Positions 22,623 through 31,254 of a stretch of 33,372 nucleotides of DNA are shown here, piece after piece (the first letter of the stretch is position 1; the number at the start of each line of letters is the position of its first letter). The DNA is from Bacillota bacterium (lineage in GTDB: Bacteria > Bacillota > Clostridia > Christensenellales > Aristaeellaceae), in contig JAEZHM010000024.1 of the NCBI GenBank assembly GCA_023416585.1, positions 1-33,372 on the forward strand, in the 5' to 3' direction. The translations under genes were made by a program, and so were the position numbers. The notes beneath the pieces were generated by a model. That model saw only the letters and a list, made by a program, of their open reading frames with translations, had not been told where the DNA came from and made no database searches.

Positions 22623-23621
22623 TTGAAGAAGTTTTTTGTAAAAAAACTCTTCTGGTATCTGCTGACGCTGATTGTAGCATTGATACTGAATTTCTTCCTT
22701 CCGCGGCTGATTCCCGGCAACCCCGTGCAATCCATCGTCGGTCAGGTTACCCAGGGTATGACCGATACGGACAGGATGCGTGACATCTATATATCCTACA
22801 TGAAGGACTTTGGGTTGGATAAGCCGCTTGTGGAGCAATTCTTCATATATGTAGGGAAACTACTGCAGGGGGATCTGGGAAAATCCATAAGGAATTTGAA
22901 CCGTCCGGTCGCGGATATCATGGCATCGGCGATTCCCTATACCATTGGCCTGCAGTTGCCGGCTATCATTGTGGGATGGACGTTAGGCAACCTGCTTGGC
23001 GCGCTGGCGGCATACAAAAAAGGCGCTTTTGATAAGATTTCCTTTCCGATATCACTCTTTTTGAGTTCCATACCCATGTTTGTCTTCTCACTGATGCTGC
23101 TGTATCTGTTTGCGGTGAATCTGCAATTGTTCCCGATCAACGGCGCGTATGGACAGGGCATGATTCCGAGCATGACCTGGAAATTTATTGCATCCCTCAT
23201 TGAGCACTGGACGCTGCCCTGGCTGAGCCTGGTGCTGGTCACGATCGGCGGGCAGGCCATCGGCATGCGTTCCATGTCGCTGTATGAGCTGAACGCAGAT
23301 TATGTGCTTTACGCAAAGCTGATGGGAATACGCAACAGGAAGATTACCGGCTATGTCTTTCATAATGCGATCCTGCCACAGGTTACGGGTCTTGCGCTGT
23401 CCCTTGGCACCATGGTCACGGGTGCGCTGATCACCGAGATGGTGTTCAACTATCCCGGGATAGGCAGCTGGATGTTTACAGCTATCAGGACGGTCGACTA
23501 TCCGCTGATTTCAGGATGCACGCTGATGGTCACGTTGACGGTACTGGCCGCCAACTTTATCATTGAGATTATATACGGCTTCCTGGATCCGCGCATCAAG
23601 GCTGCGCAAGCGGAGGATTGA
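22623..23621 (+). CDS. Dpp/Opp-family importer permease (DppB type)
   Basis: I choose TTG 22623: GGGGTGA ends eight bases upstream and the N-terminus MKKFFVKKLFWYLL is natural. GTG 22611, four codons earlier, has a poorer site. The 332-residue protein has an N-terminal helix (about 9-27), the DppB signature LIPGNPVQ, four or five further helices, and the coupling (EAA-type) loop around YVLYAKLMGIRNRKITGYVF, then AILPQVTGLALSLG. It forms the membrane pore with the next permease. It is adjacent to a matching permease (gap of three bases) and ATPases, all on one strand. Confidence 0.92.
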   Translation: MKKFFVKKLFWYLLTLIVALILNFFLPRLIPGNPVQSIVGQVTQGMTDTDRMRDIYISYMKDFGLDKPLVEQFFIYVGKLLQGDLGKSIRNLNRPVADIMASAIPYTIGLQLPAIIVGWTLGNLLGALAAYKKGAFDKISFPISLFLSSIPMFVFSLMLLYLFAVNLQLFPINGAYGQGMIPSMTWKFIASLIEHWTLPWLSLVLVTIGGQAIGMRSMSLYELNADYVLYAKLMGIRNRKITGYVFHNAILPQVTGLALSLGTMVTGALITEMVFNYPGIGSWMFTAIRTVDYPLISGCTLMVTLTVLAANFIIEIIYGFLDPRIKAAQAED

Positions 23622-23624
23622 CAG

Positions 23625-24671
23625 ATGAGAAACACATTGCACATTCTGCTCAAATCCACACGCTTTCTGTTCGGCTTTGCGGTGGTGCTGCTTGTGTTGA
23701 TCTTTGCGATCTTCTATCCCATGATCAATACAAACGATCCCAATGAAAACCGCTACAACAATCCTAATTATGTTACCGTCGCCCCGGTTCGGGCGGCTCT
23801 GGAAGCGGAAGATATGTCTATGGCCCGGATGGAAGCTGAAAAGCTGACGGGCACCGGAGACAAGGAGCTTCAATCGGCTGTCAAAGCGACCCTTGAAAAG
23901 ATTGGTGAAGGCGATCAGAAGGGGGCGCTCAAGGCTGTCAAGGAAATCAAAAAGACAATCAAGCGCCTGAAGGATCAGCCGCCTACCAGGGAATTTCTTC
24001 TTGGTACCGACAACTTTGCTACCGATATGCTTTTGAAGCTTGCGTACGGAACACGTACATCTTTGTTTGTAGGGCTTGAGGCAGGCATCATCGCCACCTT
24101 CATCGGCCTTCTCTTCGGCCTGTGTGCAGGTTTCATCGGGGGCACTACGGATAACACGCTGACTACGGCGACGAACATGTTCATCGTCATTCCTTCCTTT
24201 ATCATCCTGATCCTTTTGTCGGTTGCACTAGGCTCCACCCCCACCTGGGTGACGGGTATCATCATCGGCATAACAAGCTGGCCCTGGACGGCACGGGCAG
24301 TCCGTGCGCAGACCACATCGCTTCGGAACCGTGATCATGTGAATATGGCAAGGATCACAGGGTACTCCACCGCCAGGATAATCCTGACAGAAATTCTGCC
24401 CTATATAGCCAGCTATGTAGTGATGGCTTTCATTCTGCAGATGGCTTCGGGTATCATGTCCGAGGCGACGCTTTCTCTCCTGGGTCTTGGCGATCCCAGC
24501 GGTATTTCGCTTGGCAAGCTGCTTAACTGGGCCATGCAGTTTGAGGCGGTGCGTTCCGGGCGTTGGTGGCAGTTTGCACCGGTGGCGGTCACCATTGCGC
24601 TTGTCACCTTCTCGCTGTACATGATGAACTCGGGGATGGACGAAGTGTTTAATCCCAAGATTAGGAGCTGA
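23625..24671 (+). CDS. Dpp/Opp-family importer permease (DppC type) with charged insertion
   Basis: The 348-residue protein starts at an ATG after GGAGGATTGACAG. DppC proteins are usually 280-300 residues. The extra length is a stretch of about 70 residues (near 50-120) between the first membrane helix and FLLGTDNFATDML, the usual LGTDxxGRD position. It is rich in Glu, Lys and Ala (ALEAEDMSMARMEAEKL, ALKAVKEIKKTIKRLKD) and is probably an external helical hairpin. The remaining helices and the coupling loop (ARAVRAQTTSLRNRDHVNMA) are normal. GTD is followed by NFATD instead of xxGRD. It is the partner of the preceding DppB-type permease. Confidence 0.92.
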   Translation: MRNTLHILLKSTRFLFGFAVVLLVLIFAIFYPMINTNDPNENRYNNPNYVTVAPVRAALEAEDMSMARMEAEKLTGTGDKELQSAVKATLEKIGEGDQKGALKAVKEIKKTIKRLKDQPPTREFLLGTDNFATDMLLKLAYGTRTSLFVGLEAGIIATFIGLLFGLCAGFIGGTTDNTLTTATNMFIVIPSFIILILLSVALGSTPTWVTGIIIGITSWPWTARAVRAQTTSLRNRDHVNMARITGYSTARIILTEILPYIASYVVMAFILQMASGIMSEATLSLLGLGDPSGISLGKLLNWAMQFEAVRSGRWWQFAPVAVTIALVTFSLYMMNSGMDEVFNPKIRS

Positions 24672-24675
24672 TCCT

Positions 24676-25698
24676 ATGGCAGAACATGTACTAGTTGTGC
24701 GGGACCTGCGCACATTCTATAAAACCCGGCTGAATGAAAATGTATGCGCCGTGGACCATGTCAGCCTGGATCTCAAGGAAGGACGTGTGCTTGGGATTGC
24801 GGGGGAATCGGGATGCGGGAAATCCACCCTGGCCTTAAGCCTTATGGGATACTACTTCCCTCCGCTGCACTTTGACAGCGGCAGCATCGAGGTGGACGGC
24901 ACGGATATCATGAAGCTGCCTTATGAGCAGCTTCGTAAGAATTTTCTGGGTACCAAAATCGCCTATATTCCTCAGGCAGCCATGAATGCATTGAACCCAA
25001 CCCGGAAGATTTCGAAGTTTGTTGTGGATGTATTGCAGGAACACAGGCCAGATATGAGTCACGAGCAGATGTTGAACCTTGCCAAGAATAAGTTTGCCTT
25101 TCTGAATCTGCCCGAGCGCGTATTAAACGCCTATCCAAGCGAACTGTCGGGAGGCATGAAGCAACGTACAGTAATCGCCATTTCCACACTTTTAAACCCC
25201 AAGGTACTCATTGCGGATGAGCCGTCTTCCGCGCTTGACGTATCCAGCCAGAAGGCGGTCATTTCTATGCTGAAAAAGATGCTGAATGACGGGTTCGTAA
25301 AGTCTATGATCTTCATTACCCATGAGTTGCCCCTTTTGCGCCACGTGGCCGACGACATCGTGGTCATGTACGCCGGGGAACTGGTAGAAAAGGGCACTTG
25401 CGAAGAAGTTATTTTTGATCCAATCCATCCCTATTCCCATGCGCTGATGGGTTCCATTATCGTACCGGAGGAGGGGATGCGCACTCACAAGCTGTCGGCT
25501 ATCCCCGGCGCTCCGCCCAATTTGAAGAAAGTTCCCCCGGGATGCCGGTTTGCAGAGCGGTGCATGTTTGCGGATGATGCTTGCAGGCAAAACCGGATCG
25601 GCATCAGCGAGTTTGGAAACGGGCGTTATCACCGTTGCCGCTTTACAGAGGCAGAGTTGAGGAAAATGCACGTGAAGCCAAACGGGAAGGGGGAATAA
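24676..25698 (+). CDS. Dpp/Opp-family importer ATPase (DppD type)
   Basis: The 340-residue cytoplasmic ATPase has Walker A GESGCGKST, signature LSGGMKQR, Walker B VLIADEPSSALD and an H-loop in FITHELPLL. The C-terminal oligopeptide-transporter domain has a Cys-containing segment, GCRFAERCMFADDAC, plus a later Cys; in Dpp/Opp ATPases this segment can bind an iron-sulfur cluster. The start ATG follows AGGAGCTGATCCT. It is four bases after the permease stop and is the first of two non-identical ATPases, as usual for this family. Confidence 0.94.
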   Translation: MAEHVLVVRDLRTFYKTRLNENVCAVDHVSLDLKEGRVLGIAGESGCGKSTLALSLMGYYFPPLHFDSGSIEVDGTDIMKLPYEQLRKNFLGTKIAYIPQAAMNALNPTRKISKFVVDVLQEHRPDMSHEQMLNLAKNKFAFLNLPERVLNAYPSELSGGMKQRTVIAISTLLNPKVLIADEPSSALDVSSQKAVISMLKKMLNDGFVKSMIFITHELPLLRHVADDIVVMYAGELVEKGTCEEVIFDPIHPYSHALMGSIIVPEEGMRTHKLSAIPGAPPNLKKVPPGCRFAERCMFADDACRQNRIGISEFGNGRYHRCRFTEAELRKMHVKPNGKGE

Positions 25699-25702
25699 TA
25701 TC

Positions 25703-26527
25703 GTGGCTGAAACCAAACAGCGGTATGGCGATTTGCTGCTGGAAACCAGAAAGGTAAATAAAATATTCGGCTCCGGTAAGAAAAAGGTTCACGCGGTGAA
25801 AGATGTGGACTTCATGCTCCATCAAGGTGAGATCCTGTCTATTGTGGGGGAGTCTGGCAGCGGAAAAACGACGCTGGCCAAGATACTGTTGGGGCTGCTT
25901 TCCGAAACCGGCGGCCAGGTTTTGTACAAGGATGCACCCAGGGACCTGTGGTCATACACAAAGCGCCGGGCTTACTGGCAGAACATACAGGCGGTGTTCC
26001 AGGATCCGTTTTCCACCTTCAATCAATTTTTCAGGGTGGAGAAAATATTGGATGACTGTCTTATATTACAGGGGATGGGTAAACTTCCGCTGAGCTCAAA
26101 GCGGGACAAGATGCGGGATGCCTGCAGCTTCGTAAACCTGAAATTCGAGGAACTGTACAACAAGTACCCCTTTGAGCTATCCGGCGGACAGATGCAGCGG
26201 CTGATGATCGCGCGGATCTTCATGATGCATCCCAAAGTGCTTATTGCCGACGAGCCTACCTCCATGATCGATGCATGCTCCCGTTCCACCATATTGGATA
26301 TGCTCATGAAGCTGCGGGACGAGGAAGGTATGACCATACTGTTCATTACCCACGACCTGGGTCTTGCCTATTACGTCAGCGATACGCTTTACATTATGGA
26401 GCATGGGCAAATGGTGGAGCATGGCAGTGCGGAAGAAGTTATACTGGCGGCCAAGCATGAGTATACTCGCCGCCTGGTGAAGGATGTTCCCAAGCTGAAT
26501 GAGGTGTGGGAATTGGATTTGGGATAA
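25703..26527 (+). CDS. Dpp/Opp-family importer ATPase (DppF type, short)
   Basis: The start is GTG 25703 after AAGGGGGA. The 274-residue protein has Walker A GESGSGKTT, signature LSGGQMQR, Walker B VLIADEPTSMID and the H-loop in FITHDLGLAYYVSD. It ends soon after the ATPase core (HEYTRRLVKDVPKLNEVWELD) and lacks the Cys-containing C-terminal extension of its partner, so it is shorter than a typical DppF (about 320 residues). It is the last gene of the importer operon, with a terminator downstream. Confidence 0.93.
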   Translation: MAETKQRYGDLLLETRKVNKIFGSGKKKVHAVKDVDFMLHQGEILSIVGESGSGKTTLAKILLGLLSETGGQVLYKDAPRDLWSYTKRRAYWQNIQAVFQDPFSTFNQFFRVEKILDDCLILQGMGKLPLSSKRDKMRDACSFVNLKFEELYNKYPFELSGGQMQRLMIARIFMMHPKVLIADEPTSMIDACSRSTILDMLMKLRDEEGMTILFITHDLGLAYYVSDTLYIMEHGQMVEHGSAEEVILAAKHEYTRRLVKDVPKLNEVWELDLG

Positions 26528-26548
26528 CTGGGATAGCAGTAAAAGCAG

Positions 26549-26586
26549 CAAGCCTGGCGGCGCGGTACCGTCCGGCTTGTCCTTTT
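26549..26586. terminator. Bidirectional terminator between importer operon and GGDEF-EAL gene
   Basis: CAAGCC (26549-26554) pairs with GGCTTG (26574-26579). The palindrome CGGTACCG lies in between, and TCCTTTTTATTTT follows. On the minus strand the same hairpin precedes CTGCTTTTA. The convergent genes end at 26527 and 26600. Confidence 0.75.
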
Positions 26587-26599
26587 TATTTTGAGATTC

Positions 26600-29500
26600 T
26601 TACAGTGGAAGCTTTTGAAACGCATCCTTTACCTGACCGATGACTTCGCGGCTTGGCATCAAGGGAGGCATGCTGGGCAGGGAGATGTAATAGCCTTGCA
26701 GGTAATCCACACCACAGGAGATAAGTGTTTCCATCTCTTCCCTGGTTTCCACGCCCTCCGCAATGGCCTGAATGGCGCGCTCCCGGCATATACCGATGAT
26801 CCCGGTTAGCATTTGCTGCCTTTCTTTGTCCGTATCAATATTGCGGATGACGGACATGCCGATTTTCACCAGGTTGGGTGAAAGAGTGGTCAGCATGACA
26901 TCACCAGTATCGTTGCTGCCAAAATCGTCAATGGCAACCATCGCCTCCCAGCGGTCTGCAAGCAGCATCTTATCCCGCAGGAAGCCTTCGCTGGAGGGGT
27001 CGCCCTGGGCAATTTCCAGTACTACTTGTTTGAGATACGGATGGAATTGAACCTCAAAGGAATTCAAATCGGTGGTGTTCATGCTGCAGCTGGGGATGGA
27101 ATGGATAAATACCCGGCTTTCGGATGGAATGCTGCCAATTTGAAGGCAATTGACAAAAGTTTGCATGGCGCCAAACCAGGTGAGCCTCTCCACGCGGCAC
27201 AATTGGGAATGGGAGCGGGCTAGGCGAAGCACGTCTCGGGGGCCGGAAAAATCGTTGCCACGGGGCCGCATCAGCATCTCATATCCGAAAACCTGACCGG
27301 TTTTGACGCACAGGATCGGCTGCATGGCATAGTCGATCAAGGCCTGCTCGATCAAGTTGTTCAATGCTTCCTGGCCATTTAAAAGCACCTCGTTGCCGTC
27401 GTATAAAAGCCGGTTGAATTCCTGCAGCTCACCCTTGCGCGTATGCTTTGCCTGATACATGGCGAAATCCGCGTAGCGAACAAGGTCTTCCAATATGGTT
27501 GCGTCGTAGGGATACCAGGCTACGCCGCAGGATGCCCGCAGCCTGTAAGGGATGCCGCTGGGCAGGAGAATGGTTGTTTTTCCAATACGCTGGCAGATAT
27601 CAAGAATGACCTGCATCGCTTCTTCCCTGTTTTCATAGCCATGTACCAGCGCATAAAACTCATCTCCCGAACGCCTTGCCGCCATGACGCTGTCGTACTT
27701 ATCGTCATGTAAGCATTGGGCAAACGCCTGTATGTAGTCATCACCTGTTTTGTGCCCGTAGGTATCGTTGATATATTTCAAATTATCCATGTCCCACATA
27801 ACCAGGGCACAGACTTTTGCTTCCTTGGGGTCAAGCAGCAACCGGCCGCCATGCTCTATGAACCCCCTGCGGTTAAATAAGCTTGTCAAGACATCATAAT
27901 CCCGTTCGTAAGCCAGTTTTTGCTTTTCCTGCATTTCACGGGTGACATCCATCACGGTGCCAAGCACCTGCTCACCTTCACGCACCGTATGGATTTGTAT
28001 CCACCACTCCATCTGATCGCGGGTCATGTGGTAGGTGTATTTCTCCCCCGGTTCCCGCACATACTCCAATTGTGCCAGACGATCATAAAACGTCTGTACG
28101 TCGAGATATCCAAAATCGCCATCGCATAAAGGCCAGCCCATCAATTCAAACAGGCTTCTGCTCAGAAAAACAGAACGTGCGTCCTGCGTATGCTCAAAAA
28201 CACCGATGCGTGCGCCTGTCATGGCGATGATTTTTTGGATTTTCGATGCCGATTCCGCTACGGCGCTGGAAAGCTCCTCTATGGAATCGGTCAATTGATC
28301 GATTTCCGTAATATTCAGCTTATGAAGGCTGATCGCTTCTTCGGGATTGCTCTTTTTAAGTTCCGATGCCAGCAGAATAATGGGCTTTGTGATAAGGCGG
28401 CTGGATATGGCTGATCCTATGATCCCAAGCAGCAATGCGGATAGCAGCACCCAAGTGACCATTCGCGTAACCTGGGCGGAAAAGGATAGGAGAACGCCTT
28501 CCTCCACCATACCCATCAGCACCCACTGCTGATTGACAAAAGGTGTGTTTGCATTGTAAAGATGCAGATTTTCCACACTGGCAAGCGTTGAACCTTGACC
28601 AAAACCGCTTTTCAGACGGATGATCTGGTCATGAATCATACCGTCGCTATATATTGTATTTCCCGCGTCAAAGAAACGGCGGTAACTGATACCGCTTAAG
28701 AGCACAGGACGATAGCTTTGCCCGCCATCCACGGTAACGGCCAGGCAATAGGAACCAAATTTATCTTCCCACAGTTCACCGTAACCAAGCAGGGAAAACA
28801 GATACGTTTCCGTGAGGTCAACGCCAAGCACACCAAATACCGCGCCATCGGAAGCAATCAGAGGGATAGAGTATGTGATGACATTCCCATCGCTTCCGCT
28901 TAGAGAGAATAATGGACTCCAATAACCATAGGCTGCTTCATCCGTCGCGTTGCTTGTTAGGGCCGCATGGAAAGGCTGGAAGTAAAACTGCTCATTAGGC
29001 TCTCTGCCGTCCTGAGAAAAGCGGAATCCGGCGCTCCAATAGCTGTCCAAAGGGATGTTCAGGGATTTGGATATGGAGGATAGCCCCCGCTCCATTAAAA
29101 GATCCGAGCCAGAAAACGTATAGGCCGTTACGCTGTTGGGGTCAAGATCCCGAATATAAAGCCCCGCACGCACTTCACGAGCCGTATGATTCGGCACACC
29201 CGCACCATCCAGAACCAGGAACGCCCCCGTTACACCGTTGTTCCTAAGCATTGTAATTAGATCAGGCGCCAATGCGGTTACAAGCTGCTCATTCAAGACT
29301 GCGTTTGAGTGCACATCCGACCATGTTGCTTTCTTTTCGGCAAGCATATTTTCCACATGTTCCACGATGCGATTTTTGGCTGAATCCAGCTTGGACCAGC
29401 GTTGAGTCATGGCATTGATCAAAGCATCGGTACGGCTTTTTGTACGCTGGGAAAGCAGGCTGTATGCGTTTTCTTCCATGCGCGGCAAGATGCCGCTGGC

Positions 29501-29608
29501 CAAAAACACAGCTGCAAACAAGGCTGTTTGCAGCAAAACAATAAATGTGAATTGCATCAGTAATTTGCGGAAAAGTTTTTTAGACCGTTTTGGCCATGGC
29601 TTTTTCAT
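26600..29608 (-). CDS. Membrane sensor Cache-HAMP-PAS-GGDEF-EAL protein with altered EAL domain
   Basis: The 1002-residue protein starts at an ATG after CGGAGGAAG. It has a membrane helix (about 18-40), an extracellular double-Cache-like sensor (45-375), a second helix (383-402), a HAMP-like linker (404-456) and a PAS-like domain (462-560). The GGDEF domain (575-735) has SGDEF (647-651) and substrate residues DMDNLKYINDTYGH, so it is probably an active diguanylate cyclase; no RxxD inhibitory site is seen. The EAL domain (745-985) has EML instead of EAL at Glu777. Asp894, Asp895, Lys915, Glu951 and Gln971 are kept, but the metal-binding Asn is His836 and the Glu of the usual TE is Gln868. EAL hydrolysis is therefore doubtful. 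It follows a lipoprotein binding-protein gene by 12 bases. Confidence 0.9.
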   Translation of the reverse strand: MKKPWPKRSKKLFRKLLMQFTFIVLLQTALFAAVFLASGILPRMEENAYSLLSQRTKSRTDALINAMTQRWSKLDSAKNRIVEHVENMLAEKKATWSDVHSNAVLNEQLVTALAPDLITMLRNNGVTGAFLVLDGAGVPNHTAREVRAGLYIRDLDPNSVTAYTFSGSDLLMERGLSSISKSLNIPLDSYWSAGFRFSQDGREPNEQFYFQPFHAALTSNATDEAAYGYWSPLFSLSGSDGNVITYSIPLIASDGAVFGVLGVDLTETYLFSLLGYGELWEDKFGSYCLAVTVDGGQSYRPVLLSGISYRRFFDAGNTIYSDGMIHDQIIRLKSGFGQGSTLASVENLHLYNANTPFVNQQWVLMGMVEEGVLLSFSAQVTRMVTWVLLSALLLGIIGSAISSRLITKPIILLASELKKSNPEEAISLHKLNITEIDQLTDSIEELSSAVAESASKIQKIIAMTGARIGVFEHTQDARSVFLSRSLFELMGWPLCDGDFGYLDVQTFYDRLAQLEYVREPGEKYTYHMTRDQMEWWIQIHTVREGEQVLGTVMDVTREMQEKQKLAYERDYDVLTSLFNRRGFIEHGGRLLLDPKEAKVCALVMWDMDNLKYINDTYGHKTGDDYIQAFAQCLHDDKYDSVMAARRSGDEFYALVHGYENREEAMQVILDICQRIGKTTILLPSGIPYRLRASCGVAWYPYDATILEDLVRYADFAMYQAKHTRKGELQEFNRLLYDGNEVLLNGQEALNNLIEQALIDYAMQPILCVKTGQVFGYEMLMRPRGNDFSGPRDVLRLARSHSQLCRVERLTWFGAMQTFVNCLQIGSIPSESRVFIHSIPSCSMNTTDLNSFEVQFHPYLKQVVLEIAQGDPSSEGFLRDKMLLADRWEAMVAIDDFGSNDTGDVMLTTLSPNLVKIGMSVIRNIDTDKERQQMLTGIIGICRERAIQAIAEGVETREEMETLISCGVDYLQGYYISLPSMPPLMPSREVIGQVKDAFQKLPL

Positions 29609-29620
29609 ATGCTTCCTCCG

Positions 29621-31105
29621 TTACTCCACCATGAAACGCGGATTGCTTTCCTTTGGACGAAGCCCAGCCGCCAGTTCCAATTGACGGACCAAAGAGGAGT
29701 ACCACTGATAAAAGTTGACTGATGTATTGAATTCGGCCACCGCTTCTTCCCTTGTTAGGCCTTCGGCCATACGCGTAAGCACAAGAGCCCTGTCCTTGGC
29801 CGCCTTTTCCTGCAGACTCGTTTCCAATATGGCCCTGGCTGCTCCGCCATTGGGGAAGGGCTTGCCGGAATAAAGCGTATACGTTTGCGTCATGGCCTGG
29901 CCAATCTCAAGAACGCTGCGGACGACAGGGCTCTTTGCTGCAGCGTCGATGCTTTCCGATGTCATAGCCCTGGAAGCCGCTTTTTTGACGGGAAGATAGC
30001 CGGAAGCGCCACAGAAAATCTCGTTCTGCTCATAGTCGGTAAACCATTTTAGGAAAGTGACGGCCGCCCCTTCTTTTTGAGGATTGGACTTTGAAACGGC
30101 CATTCCTGCGCCTTGCTGTACTGCAAGAGGCCTGGTTCCCTCAAAGTTCGGAACGGGAAAAACTTTGGCCTCAATGGGATAGGTGCTGCCGTCTGCAAGC
30201 GTAACCTCCGCGGGGAAAAAGGCGGCGCTAGATGTGGAACCTACAAACGCTATCAAGTCGCCTGTTTTTACGTCGTCGGAACGGAATCTGCCAAATGACG
30301 CAAAGTAACCGTTGATATAGGGAATGTAGTATTGATTCCACAGGCGGTGCATGATTGTCATATCCGCATGCATTGCAACGTTTCCGTCCTCGGAAGTGAA
30401 CAGCTCCTTTCCGAGTTGGGCACAGCCGGCCAGCTGGTAATTTGCCATGGCATCCCGTCCGAAGAACGCCTTGCCGTCATCTGGCGCTTCCGTCAGGCTG
30501 TCCGTCCAGCGGTAATAAGCTTCCGCCAGGCGCACAATGCCTTCCCAGGTGGCAAGGTCCGATTCAAGCGCGCCTGTTGCGGTTACAAAACGCTGCCAGT
30601 CCGTGAAATTCAGTATCAATACTTCCGTTGCCTTGGCAATGGGGAAGATGTACAGGCTGCCGTCATTGTTGAGATCGCCTTCTTTGAGGTAGCACTCCAG
30701 ATATTCAGCCTTTTCCTCATCGGTTAAGTAATCGCCGATATTGGCCACCATGTTTTGCATGGAAGCCAGATAGACCGTATCGGAGTAGGCTGCAAACACA
30801 TCCGGTGCATCCTGGGCGCCAACCTTATGGTTAAGTGCGTCCAGTGTCTTTTGGGCAAGCTCGCCGATGGAACCCTGGTTTACAGCTTCCACAAAAATGT
30901 TTTTTTCTTCGCCAACCGTTTCGTTGAACCGTGAAACAAGCCGGTCAAAAAGCTGCTTTTGCACACCATTATAGTAGTGCCATATGAGTATGGCGGTAGG
31001 ATTGCTCCTGTCTAAAGTCGGCGTGGGAGCAGAGCAGGAGGCGGTACCCAGCGCAACGAGTATGCTTATGACCGCCAACATTAATTTTTTCACGCCTTTT
31101 TTCAT
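29621..31105 (-). CDS. Extracellular solute-binding lipoprotein (family 1), probable sensor partner
   Basis: The 494-residue protein starts at an ATG after AAAGGAG. The signal peptide ends in a lipobox, GTASC, with Cys24 as the lipid-attached residue. The mature part resembles family 1 sugar-binding proteins: AILIWHYYNGVQKQLFDRLV near the start, PDVFAAYSDTVYLASM, and KEGAAVTFLKWFTDYEQN with a following SGYLPV in the C-terminal half. Such proteins normally deliver sugars to MalF/MalG-type permeases, but none is present. The next gene, 12 bases downstream, encodes a Cache-GGDEF-EAL sensor. Presentation of a bound solute to that sensor is the likely role. The ligand is unknown. Confidence 0.88.
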   Translation of the reverse strand: MKKGVKKLMLAVISILVALGTASCSAPTPTLDRSNPTAILIWHYYNGVQKQLFDRLVSRFNETVGEEKNIFVEAVNQGSIGELAQKTLDALNHKVGAQDAPDVFAAYSDTVYLASMQNMVANIGDYLTDEEKAEYLECYLKEGDLNNDGSLYIFPIAKATEVLILNFTDWQRFVTATGALESDLATWEGIVRLAEAYYRWTDSLTEAPDDGKAFFGRDAMANYQLAGCAQLGKELFTSEDGNVAMHADMTIMHRLWNQYYIPYINGYFASFGRFRSDDVKTGDLIAFVGSTSSAAFFPAEVTLADGSTYPIEAKVFPVPNFEGTRPLAVQQGAGMAVSKSNPQKEGAAVTFLKWFTDYEQNEIFCGASGYLPVKKAASRAMTSESIDAAAKSPVVRSVLEIGQAMTQTYTLYSGKPFPNGGAARAILETSLQEKAAKDRALVLTRMAEGLTREEAVAEFNTSVNFYQWYSSLVRQLELAAGLRPKESNPRFMVE

Positions 31106-31176
31106 GTTGGGCTCCTTTTGTAACGGAATAAAATGAATTATACATAATCATAGGTATTCATCGCTATTCTAGCATT

Positions 31177-31205
31177 ATTATAGCAAATGTTTCCAGTCTA
31201 TTCAA
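31177..31205 (-). promoter_or_regulatory. Sigma-A promoter for the binding-protein/GGDEF-EAL operon
   Basis: On the minus strand, TTGAAT (31200-31205), a 17-base spacer and a perfect TATAAT (31177-31182) lie about 70 bases before the lipoprotein start, in the gap after asnB. Confidence 0.78.
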
Positions 31206-31254
31206 GATGCACGGCCATAAATAATAGGATACATTAACTTGCACAAGTGTATTT

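Noticed and set aside
22624..22656. Inverted repeat of AAG and T/A runs at the start of the DppB-type gene
   Set aside because: It is explained by the Lys/Phe-rich N-terminus coding sequence. A regulatory hairpin cannot be excluded, but nothing supports one.
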